From Shinisaurus crocodilurus (lineage: Eukaryota > Chordata > Lepidosauria > Squamata > Shinisauridae), in the NCBI GenBank assembly GCA_021292165.1, contig CM037877.1, forward strand, positions 6,997,980 to 7,061,979: DNA of 64,000 bases. Direction: 5' to 3'. Shown here one piece after another: positions 10,720 through 23,342 of this stretch. Position 1 is the first letter of the stretch; the number at the start of each line of letters is the position of its first letter. The notes under the pieces were generated by a model, which was given only the letters and a program-made list of their open reading frames with translations, made no database searches and was not told the DNA's origin. The position numbers were made by a program, and so were the translations under genes.

Positions 10720-11429
10720 TATTAAAACAGATATCTTATTCCATTTGATAATCTACCCTCAAGTATCCTCATGTCCTTTGATAACAGGTAGATTAAAAAT
10801 TTCAGCAGTCCACATAATGGATCTGGGGCGATAATGTGCTGTATGTGAAATGAGTCTTTGAGATTCCATAAGATTGTCTGTCTCTTTCTGTTTCACTTTC
10901 CTGATGGACCATGTAGTAGTTTTTCAACATTAATGTGAACTTCTGCATTCCCCAGTCTCCATGCAAGCTGGTTGTGAAGTTTGGCAGCAAGATGTCAGAA
11001 AGTTTGTTTCCTGTATTCATTCATCAGCTCTGCAAAGGTTACCAGATGAATGTGCCCTAAATAATTTAATCTAATGTAAAGCCAGAGGAGGCTAAGACGA
11101 CAAGTCCATTTGTCTCCTTTATGCATTTGAATATGGAACTGATGTTTGCTTCAGTCTCTGAAAAGAGTGCTTGTGATTATTGGGGCTGGAGAGTGGTGCT
11201 GAGCAGCTAGACTGTGTCACTGAAATGCCAAAGACCTTTTTGCATTTTGGGGGTGTGGGGGTAGGACACAAAAATACTGCAGAAAGAAGTTCTCTACCTT
11301 CTAGTTGACATGAGCCTCTCCCAGCATAAAAACTCAGCTAAGCCAGGCTCCTTTTTTTTTTTTTATAAAGGATCTTGCTGTTCTTCATTTTACTTTTGTT
11401 TTGTTTTTAAAAGGGGGGCGGTAGAAAGT

Positions 11430-11700
11430 ATTTAAAATATTAAACTTGCTCAAGCGAAACATTAGAGTTCTGAAAGAAAATAAATGATACAATCAGCACC
11501 CAAAAAACATATTTTTTATAATTAACTTCTCATTTGAGTTAATTATCTACAATTACCAAATCTAATTGCAATTTATTCTCTATTATCTATGGGAAGAATA
11601 GCAGGCGAGGGAATGTGTGTGCCTCGCCGTTGTGAGCAAGGGCAAGAGGAAAGGTCCCAGTAATAGGCAAGCCCTTAATGGGAAAACAAAGGCAAATTGG
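11430..11700 (+). other. candidate conserved non-coding block
   Basis: This AT-rich sequence looks unique, has TAATTA-type words (ATAATTAACTTC, GAGTTAATTATC), and resembles none of the repeats in the window. It is called only by appearance. Human-chicken-lizard alignment would decide. Confidence 0.3.
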
Positions 11701-12127
11701 CGTGGATGGCGGTGCTCAGTGCTCGGAAGGTAATTCTTCGAAATGAGCTTTGCACTTTGAGAGGCGTCTTGTTTCTTGAAGGGCATCATTTTTTACCTAC
11801 CTTCTACAAGCAAGTGTGGAGTCAGCACCTGATTTCAGCTTCCCTTAAAGCAATTTGTTTGCGAAAAGAGGAAAGACCGACCCACCTGATACAGACGTCT
11901 TCTCTTTCTTCATTTACCTGTGCCATAGGCCTATTTTGTTCTTTCTATAATTATCAAAGGCTTTAATCAATGTTGCCCATCCCAACTACATCTGAGCATC
12001 TCACGCTGAGACTGGAGAACTCTGATTTGGAAGGCACGTACTTTGGAGGCAGGTTAGCAAGCCTGTGAGAGCAATGGTTCCTCCATGCGTCTCAAAACAG
12101 AATAGAGAAATCCAATGGAACACACTG

Positions 12128-12342
12128 ATGTGAAGCTGCCCCATAAGGAGTCAGATCATTGGTCCATGTAGCCCAGTCCTGTGTCCTCTGGACTGGCATC
12201 AGCTCCAAGTCTCGGGGCAGAGATCACCCCACCCCACCCCACACCACCCCTGCAACTCAGATCCTTCAATGGGAGATGCCAGAGGTTGAATCTGGGAACG
12301 TGAAAAGCAAATCCTTTACCACTGAACTGTGGTACCTCCACG
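12128..12342 (-). mobile_element. Sauria-type SINE, diverged
   Basis: It has the same order of blocks as the copy at 6250-6441 on the minus strand: tRNA-like head (GTTCAGTGGTAAAGGATTTGC) near + 12308-12335, a B-box relic at GGTTGAATCTGG, and a 3' body with GGGCTACATGGACCAATGATCTG (+ 12150-12172). It carries a C/A-rich expansion (CCCCACCCCACCCCACACC) in the body. Confidence 0.75.
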
Positions 12343-13274
12343 CTCTTAGCTTGGGGGCCACTAGTTGACTTTTAAGTCCTGTATCAGGAGTGAACTCCCT
12401 GCGTATGAACCCATTAAGGGCAAGAAGTGTCTCCTTGCTGGATCAGATCAGAGTGCCAGTCCAGTACTTTGTCCACACTGTGGCCAGCCCAGTGCCCCAC
12501 TCCAGCTTTGGTGATTTCACTGAACGCTGCCCGAATACTGCCCTGTTTTTCTCCACATCCGTATGGGCTAAAAAAAAAAAAAATGGAAGAAAGAAATGAA
12601 AGCTGTGATTCTTTTAGAGGCCAAATCTCATGCCAACTGTCAGATTCTATTCCTGCACGACAAAGACGGTGTAAGTATGGAATACACACCTCCTTGCTTA
12701 CAAGTATGTGCCATTACGTAATCCTGCATTGCAAATGCTGCAGCCGCTGAGATGAGTAGTGTGTGCCTGTCTCTTCTTATAAGGCTTGCCCCAGTGCGAA
12801 AGGCACTTCAAGGCATTATCAAACCATAACCACCTCCAATTGGATGTCTTAAAAACACACACACCATCTCTCTGATGCAGATGGTCTGCTACGTGCACAA
12901 GTACCCACTCTGTGAGTATTCAGTAAGATCAATACGCCCAGCCCCTGCCTTTGAGCACGCTGCTGACATCTGGGAGAGGTGAATTTCTTTTTTTCTGGTA
13001 AGCCACTCTTCTGCCCTTGTATTTCAGCTTGGATTTTGAATATGAATACCTTGTGCCACGGTAGAACTGAATGTCACGCAGGCAGATGCCTTGCTAATAA
13101 TGAAGTGCCGCATAATTATGTCTCACACTTCAAAGATCTCAGCCTTTTGGGTACCTTGTGCTATTCCATTTTTCCTCAGACCCACACAGCTTGGCTGCAC
13201 ATCTCATCCCTGGCCGTGTCAAGGCAATAGTGGCATGAACCCCTGGAGACTACTGCATAAATCACAATGAACTG

Positions 13275-13565
13275 AACAGGAGATATAATGGCCACCAATT
13301 TGGAGGGTTTCAAAAGGGGATTGGACAAATTCATGGAGGAGAAGGCTATCAGTGGCTACTAGTTCTGATGGCTATATGCTACCTCCAGTATTAGAGGCAG
13401 TATGCCCATGTACACCAGTTGCTGGGGAACATAGGCAGGAGGGTGCTGTTGCACTCATGTCCTGCTTGTGGGTTTCCCATGGGCAGCTGGTTGTCCACTG
13501 TGTGAACAGGATGCTGGACTAGAGGGAGCCTTGGTCTGATCCAGCAGGGCTGCCCTTACATTATG
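13275..13565 (+). mobile_element. CR1/L3-like LINE 3' fragment
   Basis: On the plus strand, FKRGLDKFMEEKAISGY can be translated from about 13310, followed by the 3' UTR block GGAGGGTGCTGTTGCACTCATGTCC and ending TGGTCTGATCCAGCAGGGCTGCCCTTACA. The same order occurs inverted at 7874-8420, so this is an independent, 5'-truncated insertion. Confidence 0.7.
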
Positions 13566-13704
13566 ATAAGAAAGTCTTCTCCCACACCATCCCGATAGCA
13601 TTTCCTTGGGGAGTCAAGGAGATTTTATGAACTGCTTCATTTTGTCCAGGGCCTGATTGCCATATTTGACACTCGGAAAGTTTTCTTCCCCAGTGTGGAT
13701 TGAC

Positions 13705-13870
13705 TGGTGCCAGTGTGGTTTAAAAGATAGTGTTGGACTGTAACTTGAGTGACTTGGATTTAGATCTTGACTCAGGTATGAAGGGTGCTGCATAAATATG
13801 GCACAAGTCATGTACCCTCAGCCCACGGTTGTTGTGAGGGTAAAGATAGAATAATCCCCGTGTAAGGATG
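13705..13870 (+). mobile_element. tRNA-derived squamate SINE, second family
   Basis: The segment has a tRNA-like head (GTTGGACTGTAACTTGAG, then a decayed B box in GGATTTAGATCTTGACTC) and a GGTTGTTGTGAGGGTAAA block. The other two members are at 18072-18200 (head) and 44456-44577 (tail). Confidence 0.55.
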
Positions 13871-14763
13871 AGATACAAATGTAAGGATGATTCATAATTG
13901 CGGCCCTTGGGCCTTCTCCCTTGGCTCCCAGAGGGCAGTCTATATCTGTCAGGATAGTACCTCCCCTTGACTCAGGAGCCGGGCAAAGCATTTCATTTCT
14001 AACAAGGGAAGAGCAGGGGGCTTCCCTGTCCTCCCAGCCTGGCTCTCCCATGGCGTAGTGAAGCAGGGTCTTCGATGAGCTCCTTGGTGGCTTGCCCGGT
14101 GCTCCCTCTTTCACCCCGTCTCCCCAGGGCAGATGTGCACTCCCCCCCCCCACTAAACGAAGGAGCAGAGAAGCTCTGTTTCTGCTGCCTCCCCGGCCGA
14201 CCAAGGCTAAAAGCACATTGCACGGAAATAGGACATTATGCAGCCGTGCTCAGTGGGGCCTAGTGATAGTATCACAGTAAAAATAAAATGGGGGTGCCAG
14301 CCAGCAAGGCCCTAAAAAAAAGTCTGTAACTTGATGTATCTGATGGAACTGCCACGTTAAAGTGCCCTTCTCGTGCACAGCTGCCCTGAGAGGAGTTTCT
14401 GTCCTCCCCACCGCCAGGGTGGTTTGCACCCCCTGATTTTTCACAGCTGCCGTTCTCGTTTTGGGTGTCTTGAGGAGGTTCCGTCTCGCTCTGGAGTGTG
14501 ACTTCCCCTCTGATATTTTTAGTTAGCTGGAAATGTCAAACGCAACATTTCATAGCACTTTCCCTCTGTTTGGATGTGCGTTGTTATGGTGATCTTTCCG
14601 GAAAGGCAGCGATGTCGGATCTTTCAGAAGATTTTGTTTATGGCATAACTATTCTGAATGCCTCGCGAGGGAAGGGTGTGTGCGGTGGTGTTGGAGGGAA
14701 TGATTGCTGCTGCTTGTTAAAAACACATTATGCCAGTTACTTTATAGAATTGCTGAACTTTCG

Positions 14764-14764
<1 letters not shown>

Positions 14765-14804
<40 letters not shown>
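14765..14804 (+). repeat. (GT)n microsatellite
   Basis: About 40 bp of nearly pure GT, the longest dinucleotide GT tract in the window. Confidence 0.95.
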
Positions 14805-14805
<1 letters not shown>

Positions 14806-16426
14806 AGTCGCACGCCCAAACGTGTCTTGGTTTACTCTGCCTGTTGTATCTTGATGTAATCAAGGGAGTGCAATGCAAATGAACACCAGTGTGCTGCTCC
14901 CCTGGCTTGCTGTTCCCACCCCGCTGCTCCTGAGCAGCCCCCTACATTTTTTTTCTGAGCTTGACTTCCTCCCCCCAATATTCCATGCACACGGTTCCAT
15001 CCTGCGACTCCACTGTTTTCCTCCTGGGGCCGCCTGTCAATTCTTTTCAATCATGACACACATCACATCCTGCTATTTCAGCTTCTGGGTCTCTGGAGAA
15101 GTAGCTGCCAGTTGTGCCAGCGTTCAGCTGGGGCCGCCCAACCCCGGTACTCCTGTGAGTTGCCCCCAGTCTCTGGAGGTGCATTTAATAACACCTTGAG
15201 CCACCTCGTCGGCTCTATGAATATACTTAAGAGCGACTTGCATGTGCTCCCCCTCCGCTTCCTTCCTTCTGAGCAGTTTTAAAGTTTAAACTGGCATTTT
15301 GACAGCCTCCAATGAACTCTGTTTACAAATGGATTGCTAGGTTTTTCTTTCTCCCTTTCTTTAGTTAAACTAAAATTTCGGCTTAACCCACTTGTCACTA
15401 TCTCTTCGAACAGCCAGGCTTACCTGCCAGTACCAGATTGGTTTATGTTGATGCTTGTAGCTTTTGGAGGGGTGGGGTGGGGGAGAACACAGCCAGAGCC
15501 ACTTATTTGGTCAATGAAATGTCCCTTTACAGATCTACACAAAAGTGCAAATGCTGACTTATCGGTAGATACAAATCTGACTTGTCAATAAGTGCCGTAT
15601 CTCTGGAACAGATGGACACCATTGTCCATTGTTGCATAACAGATGTCTATATAGTGGATTTATCTCATTACCACCACCAATAGGCTCAGCAACTTGCAGC
15701 CTTTGGTGGTGGGGGCATTGCTCTTCAGAGCCTTCTATGGAAACTGCTGTCCTACCATCCGGCATGTCTTACATTCTGGACTGGCATGTTTCAAATTCCT
15801 AAGTGCCCGCTTCAGTTTCTTGGGAGCCAACTACAGACCTTTAGCCAGCAGCCTGCAGATGCCTCTGCCAAATGTCTTCTGTGGTTGCCTGTGTAACCTC
15901 TCTTTGGAACATGGTCACCCAAGAACTCACCCCAACAACTCAAAGGAGATGTAGCAGATTCAGTCTCTTCAGTGGATGATGTGATCCCATCTTCTGGTTT
16001 TGGCAGAAAGATCCATTTTGAACAAGATCTTCAAGGACAGATGTATGTAAAGCAGATTGCAGTGATCAGGCCTGGAGGTTACGGAACCATAGAACAGTGT
16101 AGCAAGGCCAGACTTGATTGGAGAGGAAAACATCTTCTTAGTGCAAGTCAGAAGATGGCACTCCTAGCACAACCTCTACCTTGCTGCTCAAGAAGTGGCA
16201 CTGGGCCCAGGGCTACCCCCATGTTCTTTTTCCTGATCACCTAGGGTCACAGAGACCCCATCAATCACAGGCAGGCATATTCCCTCTCAATCCACCCATA
16301 TGCCTGACCTGAAAATCTTCGGTTTCCTGATATTGGGAGTGGATGGCAAAGGATTATGTTACCCACTAGCAACCTGTGTTAAGATTTCCTGTCGCATCTG
16401 GAACAGGCTGGTGCTAGTGTCTAGAT

Positions 16427-17039
16427 CAGTGATGGTGACCCTTTTTGAGCCCGAGTGCCCAAACTGCAACACAAAACCAACTTATTTATTTCAAAGTGCC
16501 AACACTGCAATTAAACCTGAATACCGAGGTTTTAGTTTTAGAAAAACAACTCATACAGTTGTCCAATGAGCAAGATAAACAAGAAAACTAAACGTGCTTA
16601 ACACATTTTAAACACTTTATGTCTTGGACTGCAAACACTGCATTAGGTAAAAGTTTGCATTGGGTATGCTTTTGCACAAGTAATGTGATTTTTGCTATTG
16701 CATGCATGCTGATAATTTGTCAAACCTTGGCTCATACTCCGTTAGTTTGAGAGCAACACATGCAGCACTCAGGTCAACTGTTAGGGCTTAACATCCAAGC
16801 CATGCTCTGTGCATCATTCTTCAAAATCTTTTAAATGTGATGACAATGTAGAAAAGAATTCTGTAACAGGAATTCTAGAATAAAATCATTCTGTTCCATA
16901 CTGTGAGAAAGAACAGAATCATTAGTGTTTTGCAGAAGGGGACAGTCTTTTCGCAATCTGGTGATCAATGGCTCGAGTGCCCACAGAGAGGTCCCTGCGT
17001 GCCAGCTGTGGCACCCGTGCCATAGGTTCGCCATCACTG
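16427..17039. mobile_element. non-autonomous hAT element with perfect 8-bp target duplication
   Basis: The 613-bp element begins CAGTGATGGTGACCCTTTTT and ends GGTTCGCCATCACTG. It is flanked on both sides by GTCTAGAT (16419-16426 and 17040-17047). Only the outer 15-20 bp are inverted repeats, and the interior is AT-rich without a long frame. This is a deletion-type hAT derivative, not a foldback. The exact flanks suggest a fairly recent insertion. Confidence 0.88.
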
Positions 17040-17888
17040 GTCTAGATATTGGACAGGAAGCGCCTATGGCTTTGATTCAAACAGACAGCTCTTAGTTCTT
17101 ACCCTACAACCTATGTACTTATTTAATTCTTGTCATCTCTGTCCGTGTCCATCCATCCCCCCCCCCCCCGGCTCAAGACAAAACAGGAGTTGCTCAAGAA
17201 TCTTCAGTGGAATGAATAAAAGATCCATCTCCTGCTGTTTCTGTCCTTGGCTAGACCATCAACTCTATGTTTTCCTCCTTATGCTGTGCTCCAGCACCTA
17301 AAGAGCTCCTCTCCATGTCCTGTGCACTGCAGAACTTGCCGATAGAGAAACTTCAGAGGAGCATCTCAGTGGGTTCGGGCGCCTGCCCCCCAGGCTACTT
17401 AGGTTTGAGTGAGATTTCATTTTATTATTTTATTTTTTCCAGTGTGCTCCACACTTCCCTTTTGACCAACTGACTCCTGCAGGGATCTTTCCTGGTGTGT
17501 TGTGGTATTTTGAATCGAGCTGTGCAGCTTTCCATTGGTGCCAAGGCTTTCCCAAACTGTCCATTATGCTTACAAGAGTGCTAATTTTTTTCCCCAGAGC
17601 CAAACAGAGAAAATGTTAGATTCGACTTGGCTGATTTGTTCTTCGCGCTGCTCCCGCGGTGAAGAGGATTGATTTTTGTGTTTCTTTTGATGTTTGGCTT
17701 GCTTTCCTTAGGAACGCAATGCTTTGGACCTTAATCCTTTAACCTTGAATCTCAGCACCACGGCTTCGCAAGGGATCAGGCTTTTTCTGATGGAGGAACG
17801 AACTACCCTTTTGTTATATTGGATCAGCTGGGAGTGGTGATGTGTAGCGAGATGGATCTTCAGACAATTTATTTCTCTGCTATTAAAG

Positions 17889-18023
17889 CAGTGTTTCTCA
17901 ACCTTGGGTCCCCAGATGTTTTTGGCCTACAACTCCCAGCATGCCCCAGCCAGCTATGCTGGCTGGGGCATGCTGGGAGTTGTAGGCCAAAAACATCTGG
18001 GGACCCAAGGTTGAGAAACACTG
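17889..18023. mobile_element. hAT-like foldback MITE, palindrome family copy 2
   Basis: A 135-bp palindrome starts CAGTGTTTCTCAACCTTGGG. The flanking octamers are identical: TATTAAAG at 17881-17888 and at 18024-18031. Its ends differ slightly from the other copies (TTTCTCAACC for TTCTCCAACC) and come closer to the general Charlie-type hAT terminus. Confidence 0.9.
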
Positions 18024-18071
18024 TATTAAAGGGTTTATCAGTGTTGGAGAGATGTAGTGAGAAATGGATGA

Positions 18072-18200
18072 TCTGAGTGCCGAAGAGACTGAGTTGTGAA
18101 TCAGACGGTCCCTGGTTCGAATCTCACCTCTGCCATGAACTCGCTAGGTTGCCTTAGGTGAGCCACTATCAGCCTTGGTCCACAACCTGAGGATGGTGAT
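18072..18200 (+). mobile_element. tRNA-derived squamate SINE, head and middle
   Basis: It contains TGTGAATCAGACGGTCCCT, the B-box motif GGTTCGAATCT (18113-18123), and the downstream block CTGCCATGAACTCGCTAGGTTGCCTTAGGTGAGCCACT, which follows the tRNA head in a common squamate SINE. The 3' tail is missing. Not a functional tRNA gene: no cloverleaf with a closed acceptor stem could be drawn. Confidence 0.6.
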
Positions 18201-19039
18201 ACTCCTGCCTTGCCGTACAGCCTTTCTTCCCTTGAGGGCTGACTTCCTTCAGGGGTTGCATGACGGGGGCCAGTGGTGAACAGGCCCAGGGTTCCCCCTC
18301 CCCCCACCCCCAACTTGCATACACACCCACTCACATCCCTCCCACTCACTCATGAGTGACATCCTTCTGCCCCTATGATCTGGATAAAGATCCCCTGCAC
18401 CTGCTGCTGTTATGTTCCCCCTCCCATATTCATAGCAGGGGCAGGTGGAGGAGATCTTCAGGATCACAGGGGAGGGAAAGGTGAAACCTCCTCTGCTGCT
18501 ACACTCCCCCCCCCCCCCCGGGGCCGCTCACCTGAAAACATGGATCCGGCAGAATGTGTGCTTTCAAAGTGCTCTTCTCTTCCTGCCTGCGCTGGGAGCG
18601 GGCTGCCCCCTCCTCACCCAGGCAGAGAATGCTCAGGTGGGCCCTGCTGGGGATGTGCAGGCTGCAGGAAGTGTGGCAAAAGGTCACGTGCAGCCCGTGG
18701 GCCACAGGCTGCCCACTCTTTCTTACAGAGTGGCTATAAGGGCTACACCCAGACTTACGTGAAGCGCTTTGGACACCCTAAAGGACGATCTGCACGTGCT
18801 AAGTATTACCGCTGCTGCTGCTGCTGTGGGCTTAGTGTGGGGTCAGAAGTGGTGGAGTCCCCGTTGCAGTTCCATCTCTGACATATTTCTGTTGGCCCCT
18901 TTCATTTTATATTCCTTTTCCCCAAGATATGTCATTCAAGGTGTCTCACAACATATTAAAAGCTGCCATAAAATATTATAAATAAAAAAAAATACAATCT
19001 ATTAAATGCTAATAAAAATCAATCAAGCAGGATATGGCA

Positions 19040-19600
19040 TCAGTAAAATGTTCCAAGACAGATCCACTGTTGTCAAACCTTCAGGGCTTAAGTGAGAGGC
19101 CTGGCAGAAAGAAATCTTTATGGATAGTCTAGAGATTTCAGCAGAATGGCCCAGGTGCATCTTCCATGGAGAGTTCTGCAACATGGGTACCAATATGAGA
19201 GGGAGCTCTGTTCCTAGTGTAGCCGATCTTCTCTAAGACAGGCAGTGGCACGCAAAGTAAATATGGGAGAAGTTGCTCAGTAAGCCACCTCAGTTCCAGG
19301 ATAAACTGAACTGAACCTGGAAACAAACAGATAACTAGTGGCGGTCCTATAGCATTGGTTTTGCATGCTCCATGTAGCCAGCACCAGACAGAAGCTACGT
19401 TGCCACATCTCAGACCAGCTGATGGTTCCAAGATGTCTTCAAGGGGACCCCCAAGTAAAGCATGTTACAATATTCAGTCAAGAAGTCATCAGAGCATGCA
19501 AACCATGACACTCTTAAAGATGTGCAGTTGGCATACCAGCTGAAACTGATAAAAAGTGCTCGTGGCCACAGCACCACCTTGGCAGCTAGGAGCAATGCAG
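19040..19600 (-). mobile_element. L2-clade LINE, RT C-terminal fragment
   Basis: On the minus strand, broken frames give an L2-type signature: YCNMLYLGVPLKTSWNHQLV (from about + 19475 down to 19412), matching the DYCNALYxGLPLKT motif of L2 reverse transcriptases. A stretch equivalent to HWLPV...FK follows (+ 19260-19390). Several frameshifts and stops show it is long dead. A related piece is at 59590-59940. Confidence 0.65.
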
Positions 19601-20539
19601 GGGCACTCAGAAGCTGTGAGTCAGAGTTACCTCTGATCTGATTTGCGTTCTATCCCTTCTGTTGCCTGACCAAATTGATTCAGCAGCAGGGCCTGGCGTA
19701 GAACATTGCCCATGCCTCCCCCTCGGCTTTTCTGGGAGCCACATGCGTTCTGCCCTGGGTGCACTCAGAAGAGGAGAACCCACACAGTGCTCCCTATCTA
19801 AGTCGTTGTGCCAGAGTGGGATGAAAGCCGTGTATGTTGTGAGAGCAGGATAGTGGCTACGGGACTGGGAATGTAGGTTGTCTTGCGAATTTATGGTAGT
19901 TGCATGCTGTGGATCCAGCTGTCAACTAGGTTTTGCTGGAGAGCCCCTTTGAAGGAGGGAAAATGGTTGACACATGAGGCCGTTGCCTTAACAATAGCCT
20001 TCTGTGCTCTCCTGCTGCTGCTTCAGTGTAACCTCCTTACCTTGCTTCCATCCGTGCTTCTCTCTGATTCCTTCTGAACTGGCTGTTTTCTGGCAGGAGA
20101 GGGAGCTCCCTGATGGGCATGCCGTGCCTTTGGCCCAAAGGTTGGCAGTTGCAGATGCCTTGCCTGGTTTAAGGCTGTTAGGCCCTTGCCCATTTGCTCA
20201 GGCTGTAGCTACTGCTCAGAGGTATCCACCATCAACTCTAATAGCTGGTTCATTTGATCCAGTACTCTGGATATGCACAGTCTGTCATCACTACCTCATC
20301 TTGGCTTGCCAGCTGCTAAAGCTGATTTTTGGATAAGGCCCCCCAAAGCTCAGCAAGTTATGGAAATGGGTCTGTGGCAGCTGATGGACAAATGAGAAGC
20401 AAAAAAAAATCATTAAAGCTTCTCAAAGGGCAGTGTTTGTGGCAGCAGCTGCTCTTTCTCTCTGCCCAGCGTCGAGAACGGCTCCGTGGGCAGCGGGAAG
20501 AGTCTGGAGTGCTGGATTTTTATAGGATCATTAATTATA

Positions 20540-20715
20540 TGTTATAAGGCAGCTAAGCATGGCATTCGTAGTGTGATGAATTTCATTATAAATGGCCTTT
20601 TCATATTCTTCATCTCATTATATTCAGTCCTTGTGACCTGGAGTTTAGCTAAAGTTATTGTTCAGGTTAACTTTCATTTAGCGGCCATCCTAATTTTAGA
20701 AGCTGTATGATCTTT
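20540..20715 (+). other. candidate conserved non-coding block
   Basis: AT-rich sequence without recognisable repeat content (TTATAAATGGCC, TTAACTTTCATTTAGCGGCC). Judged by appearance only. Confidence 0.25.
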
Positions 20716-20875
20716 AGATTTTATGGAGAGACAGTGTACTTACGCGTGTGTGTTTTGCAGTATCATCTCCTCTTACGTACGTGTGTGTGTGTGTGTGCCT
20801 GAAACAATTTCATCCCTTGCAGAGAAAGGATTTAGGCCCGTCTTGATTTGCTCAAAGGTCTTCTCTGCCTTATCC

Positions 20876-21250
20876 CTTGGGTAACCCCGTCCACCTACAC
20901 AGATTCATCTATCATCTCTATGCCAATGACTTTTAAATCCACAGCTCTGCTTTGTCTCACATACAACTGTCTCTCCGAAACATAATCTTGGTTGTCTAGC
21001 CAACAGCTCAACCTTAATCTTGCTAAAAAGGAACTCCTTATTTTTCTTCCTAAAGCCCTTTCCTCTTTGGTGTTGACACCATTACATTCCCTCCTTGTTA
21101 TGTGGGCTTCTGAGTTGAGATAGTGGTTCTGCTTCCGCTCCTTCACTTTCGAACAAACTCTGTTCAAACTTTCATCAACAAAATGTCTGAAACAACTCCA
21201 TCAAGCCCTGTTCATCTCCCATCTCGGCTATGTTAAACTTCTCCCTCTCT
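20876..21250 (+). mobile_element. L2-clade LINE, RT palm fragment
   Basis: A plus-strand translation gives RFIYHLYANDF near 20900, a mutated version of the catalytic YADD box. It is followed, after stops and shifts, by an SLRNIILVV-like segment and a KKELLIFLPK-like segment corresponding to the LNPDKTEVLL motif. Heavily decayed. Confidence 0.5.
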
Positions 21251-22336
21251 CCCAGTAGGCTTTTCCCAGCCTGTCACACTTCTGTTCATTGTTCAACGTG
21301 TACTTTTAGGCTAGTTTGCAAGGCTCCATATAGTGAGAAATCTCCAGATCTCCAGTAGCTGGTTATTCTGAAAGCTACTACAGTCACCTGTGGAGAGCCC
21401 CCTTCCAAACCTCTCTCAGTACTGCCAACATCTGTTTGACTACCTCAGGTAGCATTTGGCTGCTTCTTGGACCTGGAGCAACAGAGAGCAATAGCACTCC
21501 TGGAGGGACAGCAAGCCACCAGGCAGCTTGTGGTGATCCTGAGAGAGGTTTGGCTTTCTACAGTGTCCATGAGCTGTTGGAATAGCTAGCTGCTTCAGTC
21601 TCTTGGTAGCTTCTCATTCCATGGAGCCTCATATATGAACTCCTACATGAACCAAGACTTTGGAATTTATGTTGACAATTAAACTTGGGAGGCTTCTAAA
21701 ATTGGGAAGAACTATTTCAGGTGTTCTGCTGTCTAAATTGTTTGCATATACTGTAGTCTTAGGAACTGAGTTGCTCCTACATATTAAGTGCTTCAGTGCC
21801 TTTAAGGGGCTCAAATGGTTGGGAGCAAACTTTTAAACTCAGTGGTGACAAAATTCTCATTGAGGCATAGATATTGAAAGGCTAGAAAAATACATGATGA
21901 TACATTTCTAAGCTTGAGGTGAATTAGTAAAGTTGAGTAAGGAGTAGAAAGATTTAAGCAAGTAGTGTTCAGACAGATTCAACATTGGAGGGGGGAATCA
22001 CAACATTTGGGGGGATGCTGCAAAGAAACATGAGGAAACCAGATGGCGCAGTGTTTTCCCCTCTCTGAATCTGTTAGGGTCTCATACAATCCTTGTAAAA
22101 CAGGGAAAGCTAATCAGGAGGGTCATTTTCTTAACAGAGCTGGGGGGAAATTTGGAAAGCATACTTGGTAAAGCAACATTTCTGGTCAGATGTAATGGTA
22201 TTTCCTAGTGGCTGGTGCTGGGCCCTCTCCAAGCAAAGGCCCATCTCTGAGTTGTGCAGGGCCTTAATGACATACATTGGCAGGGTATGTGGGGTCGAGG
22301 GGGGCATGACCAGTGGTGGAGAGCAATCCTGTAGAT

Positions 22337-22463
22337 CAGGGATGGGGAATGGGTAGTCCTCCGGGTGTTGTTGGACTGCAACTCCCTCATTGGCTATGCT
22401 GGCTAGGGTGAATGGGAGTTCCAGTCCACCAACATCCAGAGGGCCACACATTGCCCACCCCTG
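22337..22463. mobile_element. hAT-like foldback MITE, CAGGGATGGGGAA family
   Basis: A 127-bp imperfect palindrome from CAGGGATGGGGAATG to TTGCCCACCCCTG with internal TTGTTGGACTGCAACTCCC against GGGAGTTCCAGTCCACCAACA. The flanks CTGTAGAT (22329-22336) and CTGTAAAT (22464-22471) match at 7 of 8 positions. Confidence 0.8.
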
Positions 22464-22539
22464 CTGTAAATGGTGGATGGGGGGACATGATCCACCGCCT
22501 CTCCCAATCCCTCTCTCATACTAGAACCTGGTGTTATCC

Positions 22540-22760
22540 AATGAAGCTAAATGGTGGGAGATTCGGGACAGACAAAAGGAAGTATTTCTTCACGCAGCAC
22601 ATAATTAATTGAATTCGCTGCCACAAGATGTAATGATGGCCTCCAACTTTGACTGCGTCAGAAGGGGCCTAGACATTCATGGAAGATAGCTATTAATCAT
22701 GATGGCTATGTATTACCGCCAGCATCACTAGATAGACTTTTGGTTTGCTCCAGCAGAGCT
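22540..22760 (+). mobile_element. CR1/L3-like LINE 3' fragment
   Basis: The plus-strand block GGTGGGAGATTCGGGACAGACAAAAGGAAGTATTTCTT, followed by a CACAAGATGTAATGATGGCC segment, parallels the RT end in the copy at 7874-8420. The downstream 3' UTR is more diverged. Confidence 0.6.
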
Positions 22761-23342
22761 CTCCTCATGCAGGATACACTCCTCACTATTATAGCCAGTT
22801 TTCCTGGTTTGTTTTGTTGTGTTCATTGCTGGGGCTGTGTAACTCCCAACAGAAGACAGTCACACGGCATCCTGTGTTCTGTAGTCTTAAAACTGCATAA
22901 GTGTGTAATGATGTCACACAGGAGCATTTCACTCACCTGTGCTATGTTATAGGCTTAACTTGTTAAACCTGTGTAAGGAGTTCTCTTCTATGCAATCCAA
23001 ATATTCCGCAGGTCTCAGGGGAAGGTTATCCTGGGATTAGATTAGATTATAGGAAGTGGTTTAGTGCAAACAGTTTTATCACGAGGATAAAGTGTTTTCA
23101 ATGCCACAGCACTGCTACATACCAGTGCCTTCTATAAGCCAAGATGAGCTTCTTATGTTCTTAGTTAAGGAGGAAGGCTATATTCTGTTTGACATTGATG
23201 ATGATACCTCTTGCTCCTTGCTCTGCTCCTCCCTTGTGTCCATCAGGCTCCACCCCTCCCAGCTCTGCCCCCACGATGCTCCACTCATATCCCTACTGGG
23301 GGAGGAGGCAGGTGCTAAGGAGCAATTGTTACAGCACTGCAT

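Noticed and set aside
12621..12673. Possible 53-nt exon between TTCTTTTAG and GTAAGT
   Set aside because: Its length (3n+2) does not fit the phase needed between exons A and C, its acceptor tract is weak, and the sequence does not continue the hinderin frame.
18072..18150. tRNA gene
   Set aside because: B box is good, but acceptor stem and anticodon arm do not close, and the downstream sequence is that of a dispersed SINE.
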